A stretch of 64,000 nucleotides of DNA, from NCBI RefSeq assembly GCF_002386345.1, contig NZ_CP023507.1, positions 1,798,001-1,862,000 of the forward strand, given 5' to 3'. This document shows, piece by piece, positions 1 to 9,577 of the stretch; the stretch's first letter is position 1; each line of letters starts with the position of its first letter. A program made the position numbers and the translations under genes. The notes under the pieces were generated by a model that saw only the letters and a program-made list of their open reading frames with translations, made no database searches and had not been told where the DNA came from. This DNA is from Streptococcus oralis (GTDB lineage Bacteria; Bacillota; Bacilli; Lactobacillales; Streptococcaceae).

Positions 1-334
1 CATCCTCATCAAAAACAGGCAAGAGCATTGGATCTGGTTTTGGAATGTGTGGAGCGATTTGTTGAACCACCGCGCGCTCAGAAACTGTATCTGATACCAC
101 TTCCACGTCAAATTGTTTGAGGTAACGCAGACCTCCGTGGACCAATTTTGTTGAACGGCTAGATGTTCCTTCTGCGAAGTCCTGCATTTCAATCAAACCA
201 GTGTCAAGACCACTGGCTGCCGCCTGCAAGGCTACACCAGCTCCTGTAATCCCCCCACCAATAATCAAGAGATCCAAGGTACGTTCCTGCATTTTTTTAA
301 TTGACAATTCACGTGTTTTCTTTGAAAATTCCAT
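1..334 (-). CDS. glpO: Alpha-glycerophosphate oxidase, N-terminal part (cut by window edge)
   Basis: FAD enzyme that oxidises glycerol-3-phosphate to dihydroxyacetone phosphate with oxygen, giving hydrogen peroxide. Only about 111 N-terminal residues are visible; the gene runs off the left edge. Reading the minus strand from the ATG at 334 gives an N-terminal dinucleotide-binding fold (LLIIGGGITGAGVALQAA) followed by EGTSSRSTKLVHGGLRYL, typical of GlpO/GlpD. It lies 63 bases downstream of glpK in the same direction, which fits the glpK-glpO operon of streptococci. A true GlpD dehydrogenase is possible, but streptococci normally carry the oxidase form. The remainder of the protein cannot be judged. 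Confidence 0.9.
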   Translation of the reverse strand, partial: MEFSKKTRELSIKKMQERTLDLLIIGGGITGAGVALQAAASGLDTGLIEMQDFAEGTSSRSTKLVHGGLRYLKQFDVEVVSDTVSERAVVQQIAPHIPKPDPMLLPVFDED

Positions 335-397
335 ATTTACACACTTTCTAACTGAGTCGTTTCATTCTTAAGCTGATCATTGCATCAAGAAACAGTA

Positions 398-2002
<1,605 letters not shown>

Positions 2003-2036
2003 TTAAAAAAATGTGAGGAGATTGTGCGAATTTCAC

Positions 2037-2063
2037 AAAAAAGACCTGAAAATTCAGGCCTTT
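2037..2063 (-). terminator. Terminator of the Mga-like regulator gene
   Basis: On the minus strand a ten-pair hairpin with one mismatch (AAGGCCTGAA / TTCAGGTCTT, positions 2041-2062) is followed by a T-run. It overlaps the stop codon region of the gene ending at 2063. Confidence 0.8.
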
Positions 2064-3490
2064 TAAGCAAAGAGCATCTGACGAATCTTCGCCAAATCCT
2101 CCATATCCAAATCATTTTTTAAATAATAAACCGGAGTCTGTTCTTTCTTATGAATCGGGTTGTTGGTAATTAACAAATCATAATGTCGACTGGGGTCATA
2201 GGCTTCAATAGTAATGAAACGATTGTATTCCAAATACCGTTTCAAAAGGGCAGCCATCCTAGAAAAGACAAGGAAACCAGATGTCAAATCTAAACCAATC
2301 CTCATATGTTGGCCACCATTTTCTGCCATATACTCTATCAACTGGAGCCATTCCCAGAGAATTTTCTTATCCAAATCCGTCCCCTGTTGAAAGGTAGGCA
2401 AAATATGAAAAATTCTCTCTGCAGTTCCTCTAAAATCATGTTCCATCAGCAAATAGGGATGGCGATTCTCTGTCTGGTATCTGTACTGATCTTGTAAAAT
2501 ATAGCCCTTGTAGAGATAAACTTGACCACAAAGCTGACTGAGTTCATAGGTGACATGGTCCTCTGTGTAGTCCCCCAGCAGCTCCTCCTTCTTCATCTCT
2601 TGAATCAATTGCGTCAGCAAATCGGCTAATTGCCCTCCAAAACCAAGGATATACTCCATAGTATGAAGGGGCAAAATACGATGGGAAAGGAGAAATGAAA
2701 AGAATACCATCATCTCACCATCCTCAGTTCCTAGAGGGATATGTTGCCCAGCAAAAAAGGACGGAGCCTTTCTCAGCAAACGAAGGTAGAAAATATTGTC
2801 AAAATACCCTCGCATTTTTTCTTCTATAACCTGAAATTGACAGGCGTTAACCCGAAGGCGCTGTTGACTGATGTGAGTCCATAGAACCAAGTCCAATTTC
2901 TGACCTGAAGACAAGCTAGCACCGCAGATTTCTTCTAGGGTAGCAATCTCTTGTTTTCTCTCAGCTTTCTGCATGTGACCTTCCCACTCCTGACTGGACC
3001 AAATCTTGCGAAAAAGGCAGAAATAAAAATAGCGAATCTGATGCTCCGGACCTCGCCAACGGCCATTTTGGATCGATAAATCAAACTCTGACAAAATCTG
3101 ATTTAGACTAGCTAAGTGACGACCAAGCGTGGCCTCGCTAATCATCAATTCTTGAGCCAGTTGATGGGCTAGGAACTGTTGGTGATAGAGAAGGTAAACC
3201 AAAATTTGGTACTTAATGGCATTGTCTAGAAACAAGCTCCGAATCTCTCTCCCCTTTGTGGCTGCACCAATCGACAGACGCAGATTTTCATCTTCCAAGT
3301 GGATGGTCAGCTCTAAACCTCTTTCCGAGGCATTTTCGTTAATCAGAGAAATGTACTTGGTTAAGGTCGCCTTTGAAAAACCTGTTTCTTCCATGGCTTT
3401 CTTGACTGTTGTCTGCGAATCTTGTAACAGAAAGGAAAGGACTAAAAATTGACCAGATTCGGCTTTTTCCATCAAATCACCTAAATACAT
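2063..3490 (-). CDS. Mga/AtxA-family helix-turn-helix regulator
   Basis: A 475-residue putative transcription regulator of the Mga/AtxA type: N-terminal winged helix-turn-helix segments ([23 protein letters not shown] near residues 30-55, split here as two overlapping helices, and [16 protein letters not shown] near 110-125), then a long central region like PRD domains, and a C-terminal EIIB-like stretch ending YDLLITNN. The start at 3490 has AAAGGGG six bases upstream; a second ATG follows six codons later. It stands alone with its own terminator beside the glycerol operon, so control of glp genes is possible but not shown. No DNA target is visible. The regulator class is fairly secure; the regulated pathway is unknown. 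Confidence 0.8.
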   Translation of the reverse strand: MYLGDLMEKAESGQFLVLSFLLQDSQTTVKKAMEETGFSKATLTKYISLINENASERGLELTIHLEDENLRLSIGAATKGREIRSLFLDNAIKYQILVYLLYHQQFLAHQLAQELMISEATLGRHLASLNQILSEFDLSIQNGRWRGPEHQIRYFYFCLFRKIWSSQEWEGHMQKAERKQEIATLEEICGASLSSGQKLDLVLWTHISQQRLRVNACQFQVIEEKMRGYFDNIFYLRLLRKAPSFFAGQHIPLGTEDGEMMVFFSFLLSHRILPLHTMEYILGFGGQLADLLTQLIQEMKKEELLGDYTEDHVTYELSQLCGQVYLYKGYILQDQYRYQTENRHPYLLMEHDFRGTAERIFHILPTFQQGTDLDKKILWEWLQLIEYMAENGGQHMRIGLDLTSGFLVFSRMAALLKRYLEYNRFITIEAYDPSRHYDLLITNNPIHKKEQTPVYYLKNDLDMEDLAKIRQMLFA

Positions 3491-3641
3491 TTGTTACCCC
3501 TTTCATTTTCTCCTACAAGCATAGCATAAATCTTTTAAATGCTGAAATAATCTGTTTCGCATTTTATTTTAAGGCTGATTTTCTCGTCATTATTCCACAG
3601 AAACAGCAAACACACGACTCCCCCTTTGGGCATTTTTATGC

Positions 3642-3647
3642 TAAAAT
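3642..3647 (+). promoter_or_regulatory. Extended -10 of hslO, probable leaderless start
   Basis: TATGCTAAAAT at 3637-3647 contains a TG-N-TAAAAT extended -10. Transcription should begin about seven bases downstream, which is at or one base before the hslO ATG (3655). No Shine-Dalgarno sequence precedes that ATG. Confidence 0.6.
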
Positions 3648-3654
3648 AGTAGCT

Positions 3655-4527
3655 ATGGATAAAATTATTAAAACAATATCAGAAAGCGGAGCCTTTCGTG
3701 CTTTTGTCCTTGATAGCACTGAAACCGTCCGCACTGCTCAAGAAAAACATCAAACTCAAGCCAGTTCAACTGTTGCACTTGGTCGAACTCTTATCGCAAG
3801 CCAGATTCTCGCAGCCAATGAAAAAGGAAATACCAAACTAACAGTTAAAGTTCTGGGAACCAGCTCTCTCGGTGCCATCATCACGGTCGCAGATACCAAG
3901 GGCAATGTTAAAGGCTACGTTCAAAATCCAGGTGTTGACATCAAAAAGACTGCAACGGGTGAAGTCCTTGTCGGACCTTTTGTCGGAAATGGTCAATTTC
4001 TCGTTATCACAGACTACGGTACTGGAAATCCCTACAACTCCATGACTCCTCTCATCTCTGGGGAAATCGGTGAAGACTTGGCCTATTACCTGACAGAAAG
4101 CCAACAAACTCCTTCAGCAGTCGGCCTCAATGTTCTTTTAGACAAAGACGACAAGGTCGAAGGTGCCGGTGGTTTTCTTCTCCAAGTCTTGCCAGGGGCC
4201 AAGGAAGAAGAGATTGCCCGCTTTGAGAAACGCATCCAAGAAATGCCAGCCATCTCAACCCTTCTGGAAAGCGATGACCATATCGAAGCCCTTCTCAAGG
4301 CTATCTATGGTGACGAATTCTACAAACGTCTATCTGAAGAAGAAATTCGTTTCCAATGTGACTGCAGCAAAGACCGTTTTATGAACGCTCTTGCCAGCCT
4401 TCCAAATTCAGACCTTGAAGAAATGAAAGAGGAAGACCACGGGGCAGAAATCACTTGTCAATTCTGCCAAACAACTTATAACTTTGATGAAAACGACCTG
4501 GAGGAACTCATTCGTGACAAATCTTAA
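3655..4527 (+). CDS. hslO: Redox-regulated chaperone Hsp33
   Basis: Cytoplasmic holdase chaperone activated by oxidation, which releases zinc from four cysteines. The C-terminal zinc motif is intact: FQCDCSKD followed about 30 residues later by CQFCQ (CXC...CXXC). The 290-residue length is normal. The reading frame is open much further upstream (from 3409), but the conserved protein begins [17 protein letters not shown] at 3655, directly after an extended -10, so I chose that start. There is no ribosome-binding site, which suggests a leaderless mRNA. The stop overlaps the GTG start of dusB by 14 bases, so the two genes are translationally coupled. Confidence 0.95.
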   Translation: MDKIIKTISESGAFRAFVLDSTETVRTAQEKHQTQASSTVALGRTLIASQILAANEKGNTKLTVKVLGTSSLGAIITVADTKGNVKGYVQNPGVDIKKTATGEVLVGPFVGNGQFLVITDYGTGNPYNSMTPLISGEIGEDLAYYLTESQQTPSAVGLNVLLDKDDKVEGAGGFLLQVLPGAKEEEIARFEKRIQEMPAISTLLESDDHIEALLKAIYGDEFYKRLSEEEIRFQCDCSKDRFMNALASLPNSDLEEMKEEDHGAEITCQFCQTTYNFDENDLEELIRDKS

Positions 4528-5494
4528 TACACCTTTTATGATTGGCAATGTTGAGATTCCCAATCGTACCGTTTTAGCACCCATGGCTGGTGTCACCAAC
4601 TCAGCCTTTCGTACCATCGCAAAAGAGCTCGGAGCTGGACTCGTTGTCATGGAAATGGTCTCTGACAAGGGAATCCAATACAACAATGAAAAAACCCTGC
4701 ATATGCTTCATATCGATGAAGGAGAGAACCCTGTTTCTATCCAACTTTTTGGTAGCGATGAAGATAGCCTAGCACGCGCAGCAGAATTCATCCAAGAAAA
4801 TACTAAGACCGATATCGTCGATATCAACATGGGCTGCCCAGTTAACAAAATCGTGAAGAACGAGGCTGGTGCTATGTGGCTCAAGGACCCAGACAAGATC
4901 TACTCTATCATCAACAAGGTCCAATCTGTCCTTGATATCCCCCTCACTGTCAAAATGCGTACTGGCTGGTCTGATCCATCCCTAGCCGTGGAGAATGCCC
5001 TCGCTGCTGAAGCTGCTGGTGTCTCTGCCCTCGCTATGCACGGTCGTACACGTGAGCAAATGTATACTGGTCATGCTGACCTCGAGACCCTTCACAAGGT
5101 TGCTCAAGCTTTGACCAAGATTCCATTTATCGCAAATGGTGACATCCGTACGGTCCAAGAAGCCAAACAGCGTATCGAAGAAGTCGGGGCTGACGCTGTC
5201 ATGATTGGTCGCGCAGCCATGGGAAATCCCTATCTCTTCAATCAAATCAACCACTACTTTGAAACAGGAGAAATTCTCCCTGACTTGACATTTGAAGACA
5301 AGATGAAAATCGCCTACGAGCACTTGAAACGCTTGATTAACCTCAAAGGAGAAAACGTAGCCGTTCGTGAATTCCGCGGCCTCGCTCCGCACTATCTCCG
5401 GGGAACATCTGGTGCTGCCAAACTTCGTGGAGCTATTTCACAAGCTAGCACCCTAGCAGAGATTGAAGCCCTCTTGCAATTAGACAAAGCATAA
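4514..5494 (+). CDS. dusB: tRNA-dihydrouridine synthase
   Basis: FMN enzyme reducing uridine to dihydrouridine in tRNA D-loops. The 326-residue product has the Dus signature [17 protein letters not shown] with the catalytic cysteine, plus [12 protein letters not shown] at the N-terminus and [13 protein letters not shown] near the flavin phosphate site. The start chosen is GTG at 4514, inside the end of hslO, because it lies about ten bases after GGAGG at 4501 and gives [11 protein letters not shown]. An upstream ATG at 4484 in the same frame would overlap hslO more and lacks an RBS. A later ATG (FMIGN) is less likely. A hairpin terminator follows directly. Confidence 0.93.
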   Translation: MTNLNTPFMIGNVEIPNRTVLAPMAGVTNSAFRTIAKELGAGLVVMEMVSDKGIQYNNEKTLHMLHIDEGENPVSIQLFGSDEDSLARAAEFIQENTKTDIVDINMGCPVNKIVKNEAGAMWLKDPDKIYSIINKVQSVLDIPLTVKMRTGWSDPSLAVENALAAEAAGVSALAMHGRTREQMYTGHADLETLHKVAQALTKIPFIANGDIRTVQEAKQRIEEVGADAVMIGRAAMGNPYLFNQINHYFETGEILPDLTFEDKMKIAYEHLKRLINLKGENVAVREFRGLAPHYLRGTSGAAKLRGAISQASTLAEIEALLQLDKA

Positions 5495-5500
5495 TATACA

Positions 5501-5536
5501 AAAAACCGTAACTCGCTTGAGTTTACGGTTTTTTTA
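5501..5536 (+). terminator. Terminator of hslO-dusB
   Basis: Hairpin ACCGTAACTC / GAGTTTACGGT with a one-base irregularity, followed by seven T residues, 7 bases after the dusB stop. Confidence 0.88.
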
Positions 5537-5558
5537 TCCTAGGAAATCCTAGATACCA

Positions 5559-6242
5559 TTATTGAATCAAGGCAACACTCGAAACTTTACCATCCGCACC
5601 TGTTGTAATTTGGATGATTTTTCCTCCACCGATTTTGGCATTATACTTGCCATCATCAAGAGTATAAGAGTAGCCTCTGATAGAATAGTTTTCTTTCTTT
5701 CCATCTGCAGTTTCTACTGTAAACTGGCCCCCTGATGAAACCGTAATAGTTTCGCCATTTGCTCCCTTCCAGTTGCCTGCAGCTGCTGAGAAATCACCAT
5801 CGACCATGGTTAAAACACCCTTGTAGCGTTTGTTGTGTTCTGCTTGCTTGTCTTGAAGTTTGCGGTCAGTTGTTGGATCATAGCCTGACTGGTTAGACTG
5901 GGCTTGAGAACCTTGCTGGGTTGACGGAGCCTGAGAAGGGGCTGGTTGACTAGGAGTTGCTTGTTCTTGTCTTGATTCAGGGGCTGGTTTCGCTTGTGAC
6001 TGATCTGCTGTTGTAGAAGACTGACCTGAAGATGCCTGAGCCTTTTCAGATGAAGCTGAGCTTGAAGATTTTTGAGTCTTGCTTTCTTTGTTAGAAGAAG
6101 CTGCTTTAGAACTTGATGATTGGCTTGTCTTTGCAGAGCTGCTGGTTTGAGTGGTTTCGTTTTTATTTCCACAAGCTCCCAGTAGCAAGGTAGAAGCCAA
6201 TACAGTCGCTGCCATCAATTTGATATAGGTTTTCTTTTTCAT
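5559..6242 (-). CDS. Ser/Gln-rich lipoprotein with C-terminal DUF6287-like domain
   Basis: A 227-residue predicted surface lipoprotein of unknown function. It has a signal peptide (MKKKTYIKLMAATVLAST) with lipobox LLGAC, so lipidation is at the cysteine near residue 24. Residues about 25-140 are low complexity, rich in Ser, Gln, Ala and Pro. The last 90 residues form a compact domain (MVDGDFSAAAGNWKGANGE, later YSYTLDDGKYNAKIGGG) like the DUF6287 domain of streptococcal lipoproteins; that name is from memory. The start at 6242 is chosen over an in-frame ATG at 6263 because AAGGAG lies seven bases before it. It has its own strong promoter at 6297-6325. Confidence 0.85.
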   Translation of the reverse strand: MKKKTYIKLMAATVLASTLLLGACGNKNETTQTSSSAKTSQSSSSKAASSNKESKTQKSSSSASSEKAQASSGQSSTTADQSQAKPAPESRQEQATPSQPAPSQAPSTQQGSQAQSNQSGYDPTTDRKLQDKQAEHNKRYKGVLTMVDGDFSAAAGNWKGANGETITVSSGGQFTVETADGKKENYSIRGYSYTLDDGKYNAKIGGGKIIQITTGADGKVSSVALIQ

Positions 6243-6296
6243 TTTTCTACTCCTTTGTAACATTATTGAAATGTTAAGAAATCTTTTTGTAATATA

Positions 6297-6325
6297 ATTG
6301 TAACATTGGACTCTGAATCTGTCAA
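6297..6325 (-). promoter_or_regulatory. Promoter of the lipoprotein gene
   Basis: On the minus strand TTGACA (6320-6325), a 17-base spacer and TACAAT (6297-6302), the latter preceded by TGT as an extended -10. The leader is about 50 bases and repeats the word TGTTACAA twice. Confidence 0.8.
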
Positions 6326-6386
6326 CTATTTAGAGAAACTATTTTAAAAATTATTCTCTCTACTATCTCTATTCGTAATCGAAACG

Positions 6387-6426
6387 AAAAAATAGGAAAA
6401 TTTCCTAGATTAGAGTCCTATTTTTT
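6387..6426. terminator. Orphan terminator-like hairpin
   Basis: AAAAAATAGGA (6387-6397) pairs perfectly with TCCTATTTTTT (6416-6426) around an 18-base loop. It looks like a bidirectional terminator but no annotated gene reads into it from the left, and the lipoprotein gene on the right-to-left strand begins downstream of it. Confidence 0.5.
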
Positions 6427-6447
6427 GCACCTCTCCTATGTAGTCGC

Positions 6448-6476
6448 TTGCATTGTGTTAGACAAAGGAATATAAT
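6448..6476 (+). promoter_or_regulatory. Promoter of the small membrane protein gene
   Basis: TTGCAT (6448-6453), 17-base spacer, TATAAT (6471-6476), 33 bases before the ATG at 6510. Confidence 0.75.
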
Positions 6477-6509
6477 AACATTGAAATAGAATACAGGAGG
6501 TATGCTCTT

Positions 6510-6740
6510 ATGCTAAATAAGTATTACAAGTATCTTCCTTGGTTGATTTTGGGAGCTATTGGCTCTTATCAATCAGCCACTTACTATGCGCGAACTGCAT
6601 TTGATGTCTTCTATCTGACTGCAATCTTTATGATTGTCTACATCGCTTTGTTATTTTTGCATGAGAACTATCTCAAGTATCGATACAAAGACTTCTTTAC
6701 TCACATATTGAGTAATCCTAAGAAAGATAGCCATCCCTAA
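6510..6740 (+). CDS. Small two-helix membrane protein, unknown function
   Basis: A 76-residue protein not recognised as a named family. Two hydrophobic stretches (about residues 8-24, WLILGAIGSYQSATYY, and 31-50, FDVFYLTAIFMIVYIALLFL) predict two membrane helices, with a basic C-terminal tail. It is a real gene: a perfect promoter, AGGAGG eight bases before the ATG, and a strong terminator just after it. It is a single-gene unit facing the nudix-pnuC-nadR operon. No function can be inferred from its neighbours. Confidence 0.75.
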   Translation: MLNKYYKYLPWLILGAIGSYQSATYYARTAFDVFYLTAIFMIVYIALLFLHENYLKYRYKDFFTHILSNPKKDSHP

Positions 6741-6777
6741 TACAGTCGCAATAGAAAGCCATCTCATGATGGTAGAT

Positions 6778-6810
6778 AAAGAGGTCGGGATTTTGGTCCC
6801 GACCTCTTTA
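6778..6810. terminator. Bidirectional terminator between the small membrane gene and the Nudix gene
   Basis: AAAGAGGTCGGGA pairs with TCCCGACCTCTTT around a six-base loop; A- and T-tracts on both sides let it serve both convergent genes. It overlaps the stop codon of the Nudix gene. Confidence 0.9.
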
Positions 6811-7581
6811 TTTCAATCGATAGGTTTTTCTTGGTTTCTTTTTGGGCACTCGTTTGAGTCCGACTTCTTCTACATATTCGCCGTATTTTACGAGAAAGTT
6901 ATTGCTGACGATGGGCCGACCTGGGTTGATGAGATTGACCAGTTCAGTTCCTTCGTAGACAGTGAACTCCTCTTCCAGCAGATAAAGGAAGGTCGGATTC
7001 CAGTCGAGACGGCCTTGGATTCGTTTGATGGATTCTTGGATAATGGCATAATGATCAAAGGCGAAGGCTCTCTCCTCCAACTCTACTCCCTCTAAGAAGC
7101 ACTTGCCCGTCCGAAAATCCACATCTACAAAAACCACATCCTTAGCATCGTCTCCAGCCTGAACGAGGCCTAGGGCGCGACTAGGAAGATACACCAAGTG
7201 GGCAATGGTCACGGTCCAGCCCCGTGGATCACGACCGGGGGTCGATACGGTCATCAATTGCTCGATTTTTTCCAAAGGTAGATCGAGATTGACTTCTTCT
7301 CTCACCTCGCGTTGACAGGCATGCGCAGCATCCTCTCCCTTATCCATAAAGCCTCCAACCAGAGCCAAACAGTTTTGATAAGGGTGGGCCTTGCGACGGA
7401 TTAGTAAGAGCTTGATCTTTCCTTCGACAAAGCAGTAGGCTACCATATCCACTGTCACACTTGGTTTTTCATATTGAGGGAGTTCCTGCTTGTAGTACCA
7501 GTCTAAAAACTCCTCCTGACTGGCATGGATTTCATAATATTCTTTTTCCGTCATCCCTTCTGGAATCTTTATGTCTGCCAT
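6808..7581 (-). CDS. NrtR-like Nudix-related regulator of NAD precursor salvage
   Basis: A 257-residue protein with a Nudix domain (about residues 40-170) and a C-terminal winged-helix domain. The Nudix box reads GFMDKGE...REVREEVNL, conserved except that the usual glycine before the last hydrophobic residue is asparagine. The C-terminus (FDHYAIIQESIKRIQGRL, then FTVYEGTELVNL and a final KTYRLK) resembles the DNA-binding domain of NrtR, which senses ADP-ribose-type ligands and represses NAD genes. It ends an operon after nadR and pnuC (its ATG is one base past the pnuC stop, with GGAGG), which supports a regulatory role in nicotinamide riboside uptake. A pure hydrolase remains possible. Confidence 0.8.
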   Translation of the reverse strand: MADIKIPEGMTEKEYYEIHASQEEFLDWYYKQELPQYEKPSVTVDMVAYCFVEGKIKLLLIRRKAHPYQNCLALVGGFMDKGEDAAHACQREVREEVNLDLPLEKIEQLMTVSTPGRDPRGWTVTIAHLVYLPSRALGLVQAGDDAKDVVFVDVDFRTGKCFLEGVELEERAFAFDHYAIIQESIKRIQGRLDWNPTFLYLLEEEFTVYEGTELVNLINPGRPIVSNNFLVKYGEYVEEVGLKRVPKKKPRKTYRLK

Positions 7582-7582
7582 C

Positions 7583-8362
7583 TTATGCCTCCTTTCGAAC
7601 TGCCTTGGTCCATTGGTACCAACCCACTAGACTGTTGAGTGTGTAAACCCAGTACATCCCTTGGATGTGGATATTTTCACCCCACCAGAGATAAATACTA
7701 AAGAGATTGGTTGCAATCCAGAAAATCCATTGCTCGCGGTAAAGACGTGTCATCAAGAGCTGACCAACACCATTGGTCGCATCGGTAACACTATCACGGA
7801 AAGGGCGAGCACTATTGATACTTTGGTAAGCCAAGCCCATACCAATCCAGATAATGGCAGTCAAGGCTAAGTACTTGAGCCAGTCAAGAACAGATAATTT
7901 CTTAGCTTCAAAGTGGGATTCTTCTGGTTTTCCTTGGTCGTTGATACGATTGGACAACCAAGCATAGAGACCAATCGGCTGCATGACAAAGAAGTAAACA
8001 GTCGTCAAGACTTCGCCATAAAAAGTCGCATTCATGGCCAAAATCAAATAGATAGCCGAGTTAATAGCCCCAAAGAGATAATTGCTTGCACGCCCTTCTG
8101 CTACCAAGATGACACAGACAATCCCAGTCCAAGATGCAAACAAGCTCAACCAGTCATGGCTTTCCGTATTTTGAGTGAATTCCAAGATCAAGGGAACACT
8201 TGACAAGGCGATGAGATACAACCACTGGAAAAGACTACGGCCGACAAAGAGATCTTTCCATAGCAGGCGCATGATTCCTGCAAAACCGATCTTGCGAGCT
8301 TCAGCATGGACATTTTTAAAGTTTTCGATAAATTGTGTGATTTTTTCAGTTAGTTTTTTCAT
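7583..8362 (-). CDS. pnuC: Nicotinamide riboside transporter
   Basis: Integral membrane facilitator of the PnuC family, importing nicotinamide riboside. The 259 residues contain several hydrophobic helices from about residue 45 onward, including LSVLDWLKYLALTAIIW and a WxxW-rich C-terminal part (IYLWWGENIHIQGMYW) typical of PnuC substrate-binding helices. The first 35 residues are charged and cytoplasmic. It sits between nadR (9 bases upstream) and the NrtR-like gene, matching the logic that imported riboside is phosphorylated by NadR. Substrate assignment rests on this neighbour; related transporters of thiamine or riboflavin exist but are less likely here. Confidence 0.9.
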   Translation of the reverse strand: MKKLTEKITQFIENFKNVHAEARKIGFAGIMRLLWKDLFVGRSLFQWLYLIALSSVPLILEFTQNTESHDWLSLFASWTGIVCVILVAEGRASNYLFGAINSAIYLILAMNATFYGEVLTTVYFFVMQPIGLYAWLSNRINDQGKPEESHFEAKKLSVLDWLKYLALTAIIWIGMGLAYQSINSARPFRDSVTDATNGVGQLLMTRLYREQWIFWIATNLFSIYLWWGENIHIQGMYWVYTLNSLVGWYQWTKAVRKEA

Positions 8363-8371
8363 ATTTTTCTC

Positions 8372-9430
8372 CTAATCTGCTTGGTAAATGGCATCAATAG
8401 CCACTTTGGCTGCTTCATAATTGCCTAGATAATCCTCTGCTAGATAAACTAGTGGAATGTTGGTTAAGTATCGCTCCCTCATCTGATCCAAATGCTGGGA
8501 AAAACTGTAGCGAATATGGTCTTCTGCCATGGTCATATCTCTAAATCCGTCATTGACATAGGAACCGACAGGTTGCACGAAGAGAATCAAGTCCCATTTT
8601 TCCTTGGCCAAGATTGAAACAAAGAGATTGTCAAAGGTTTCTCCTGATAAGTCCCCTTGGTCCTCAGTCTCCATGTAATAGTCATAGTAACCCTTGGTTA
8701 CCAATGAATTGGTATCGGCTATCACTAGACCTCGATTGGCATTGCTATCGATTAACTTGGAGGTCTGGTCATACTGTCCCAACAGGAGATAGTAGTAATC
8801 CTTTGGAGTCAATTCATCGTCGCGGACATTGTTTTTGATCTGGTACTCACGCGCGTATTCCAGACTAACGGGTGCATCGTAATACCTTGCCAAATCCTTG
8901 GCCAGAGTGGTCTTCCCATTGCTAGCACTTCCCATAATCAACACTTTCTTGGTAAACTGACGACGGAAGGGTTGAGCGATGTATTTCCAATATTTGCTTG
9001 GATTTTCTCGAATCATAGTCGCTGAGATACCAAACTTTCTTTCTTTCAAGACGGTGCCAAATCCACGTTTAGCTAGCTCTTGCTGGTAGTCTGCTTCTCC
9101 TACAAAAAAAGTCAGTTCTTGCTGGTTTTCATCATAGGAAATCTCTGCTAACATCTGGTCCAACCACTCCTGCCAGCCCATAGGGTAACGGGGAAGGTTG
9201 GTCTCATCCAGCTTGCAGACAGAGGTCAATTCGTCATCACAAAAAGCCTCTCGGATATAGCGAAATCGTTTTTGAAGACTTAAACCTACCTGCTCCCCTC
9301 GGTCTCCCTCGTAGCCTGAAACGACTACCCAGACCTGGTCACACTGACGCTTCGCTCGCTGAATCAGATCGATATGCCCTTGATGGAGAGGGGCAAAGGT
9401 CCCAAATACCACTGCTGTTTTCTTTTTCAT
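8372..9430 (-). CDS. nadR: NMN adenylyltransferase / ribosylnicotinamide kinase
   Basis: Bifunctional enzyme converting nicotinamide riboside to NMN and then NAD. The N-terminal nucleotidyltransferase domain shows GTFAPLHQGHID (GxFxPxHxGH) and ISATMIRENP (the ISxTxxR motif). The C-terminal kinase domain has a P-loop, GSASNGKTTLAK, near residue 166. The 352-residue protein lacks the N-terminal helix-turn-helix of the enterobacterial NadR, so it cannot be the regulator of its operon; the Nudix/winged-helix protein encoded downstream could be. It is first in the operon with a promoter at 9481-9508. All three genes together form an NAD salvage unit. Confidence 0.93.
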   Translation of the reverse strand: MKKKTAVVFGTFAPLHQGHIDLIQRAKRQCDQVWVVVSGYEGDRGEQVGLSLQKRFRYIREAFCDDELTSVCKLDETNLPRYPMGWQEWLDQMLAEISYDENQQELTFFVGEADYQQELAKRGFGTVLKERKFGISATMIRENPSKYWKYIAQPFRRQFTKKVLIMGSASNGKTTLAKDLARYYDAPVSLEYAREYQIKNNVRDDELTPKDYYYLLLGQYDQTSKLIDSNANRGLVIADTNSLVTKGYYDYYMETEDQGDLSGETFDNLFVSILAKEKWDLILFVQPVGSYVNDGFRDMTMAEDHIRYSFSQHLDQMRERYLTNIPLVYLAEDYLGNYEAAKVAIDAIYQAD

Positions 9431-9480
9431 AAACGTTTTACCTTTTTATAATTTTTGATATTTTTATTTTCTATGTTTTT

Positions 9481-9508
9481 ATTATATACTATATTTTTGT
9501 TTTGTCAA
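9481..9508 (-). promoter_or_regulatory. Promoter of nadR-pnuC-nudix with overlapping palindrome
   Basis: On the minus strand TTGACA (9503-9508), 16-base spacer, TATAAT (9481-9486). The palindrome ATATAGTATAT (9484-9494) overlaps the -10 and is a candidate operator for the NrtR-like regulator. The leader between here and the ATG is very A/T rich. Confidence 0.7.
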
Positions 9509-9540
9509 TAGTTTTTTATCATTTTTTATAAAAAAGTAGC

Positions 9541-9573
9541 AAAAAAAAGAATCAGGATTGCTCCTGACTCTCC
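9541..9573 (-). terminator. Terminator of ctsR-clpC
   Basis: On the minus strand AGTCAGGA-GCAA-TCCTGATT hairpin followed by a run of eight T residues, just after the clpC stop. Confidence 0.9.
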
Positions 9574-9577
9574 ATTT

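Noticed and set aside
3409..3654. Long in-frame extension of hslO upstream of 3655
   Set aside because: It overlaps the divergent regulator gene, lacks an RBS, and the conserved Hsp33 protein begins at 3655.
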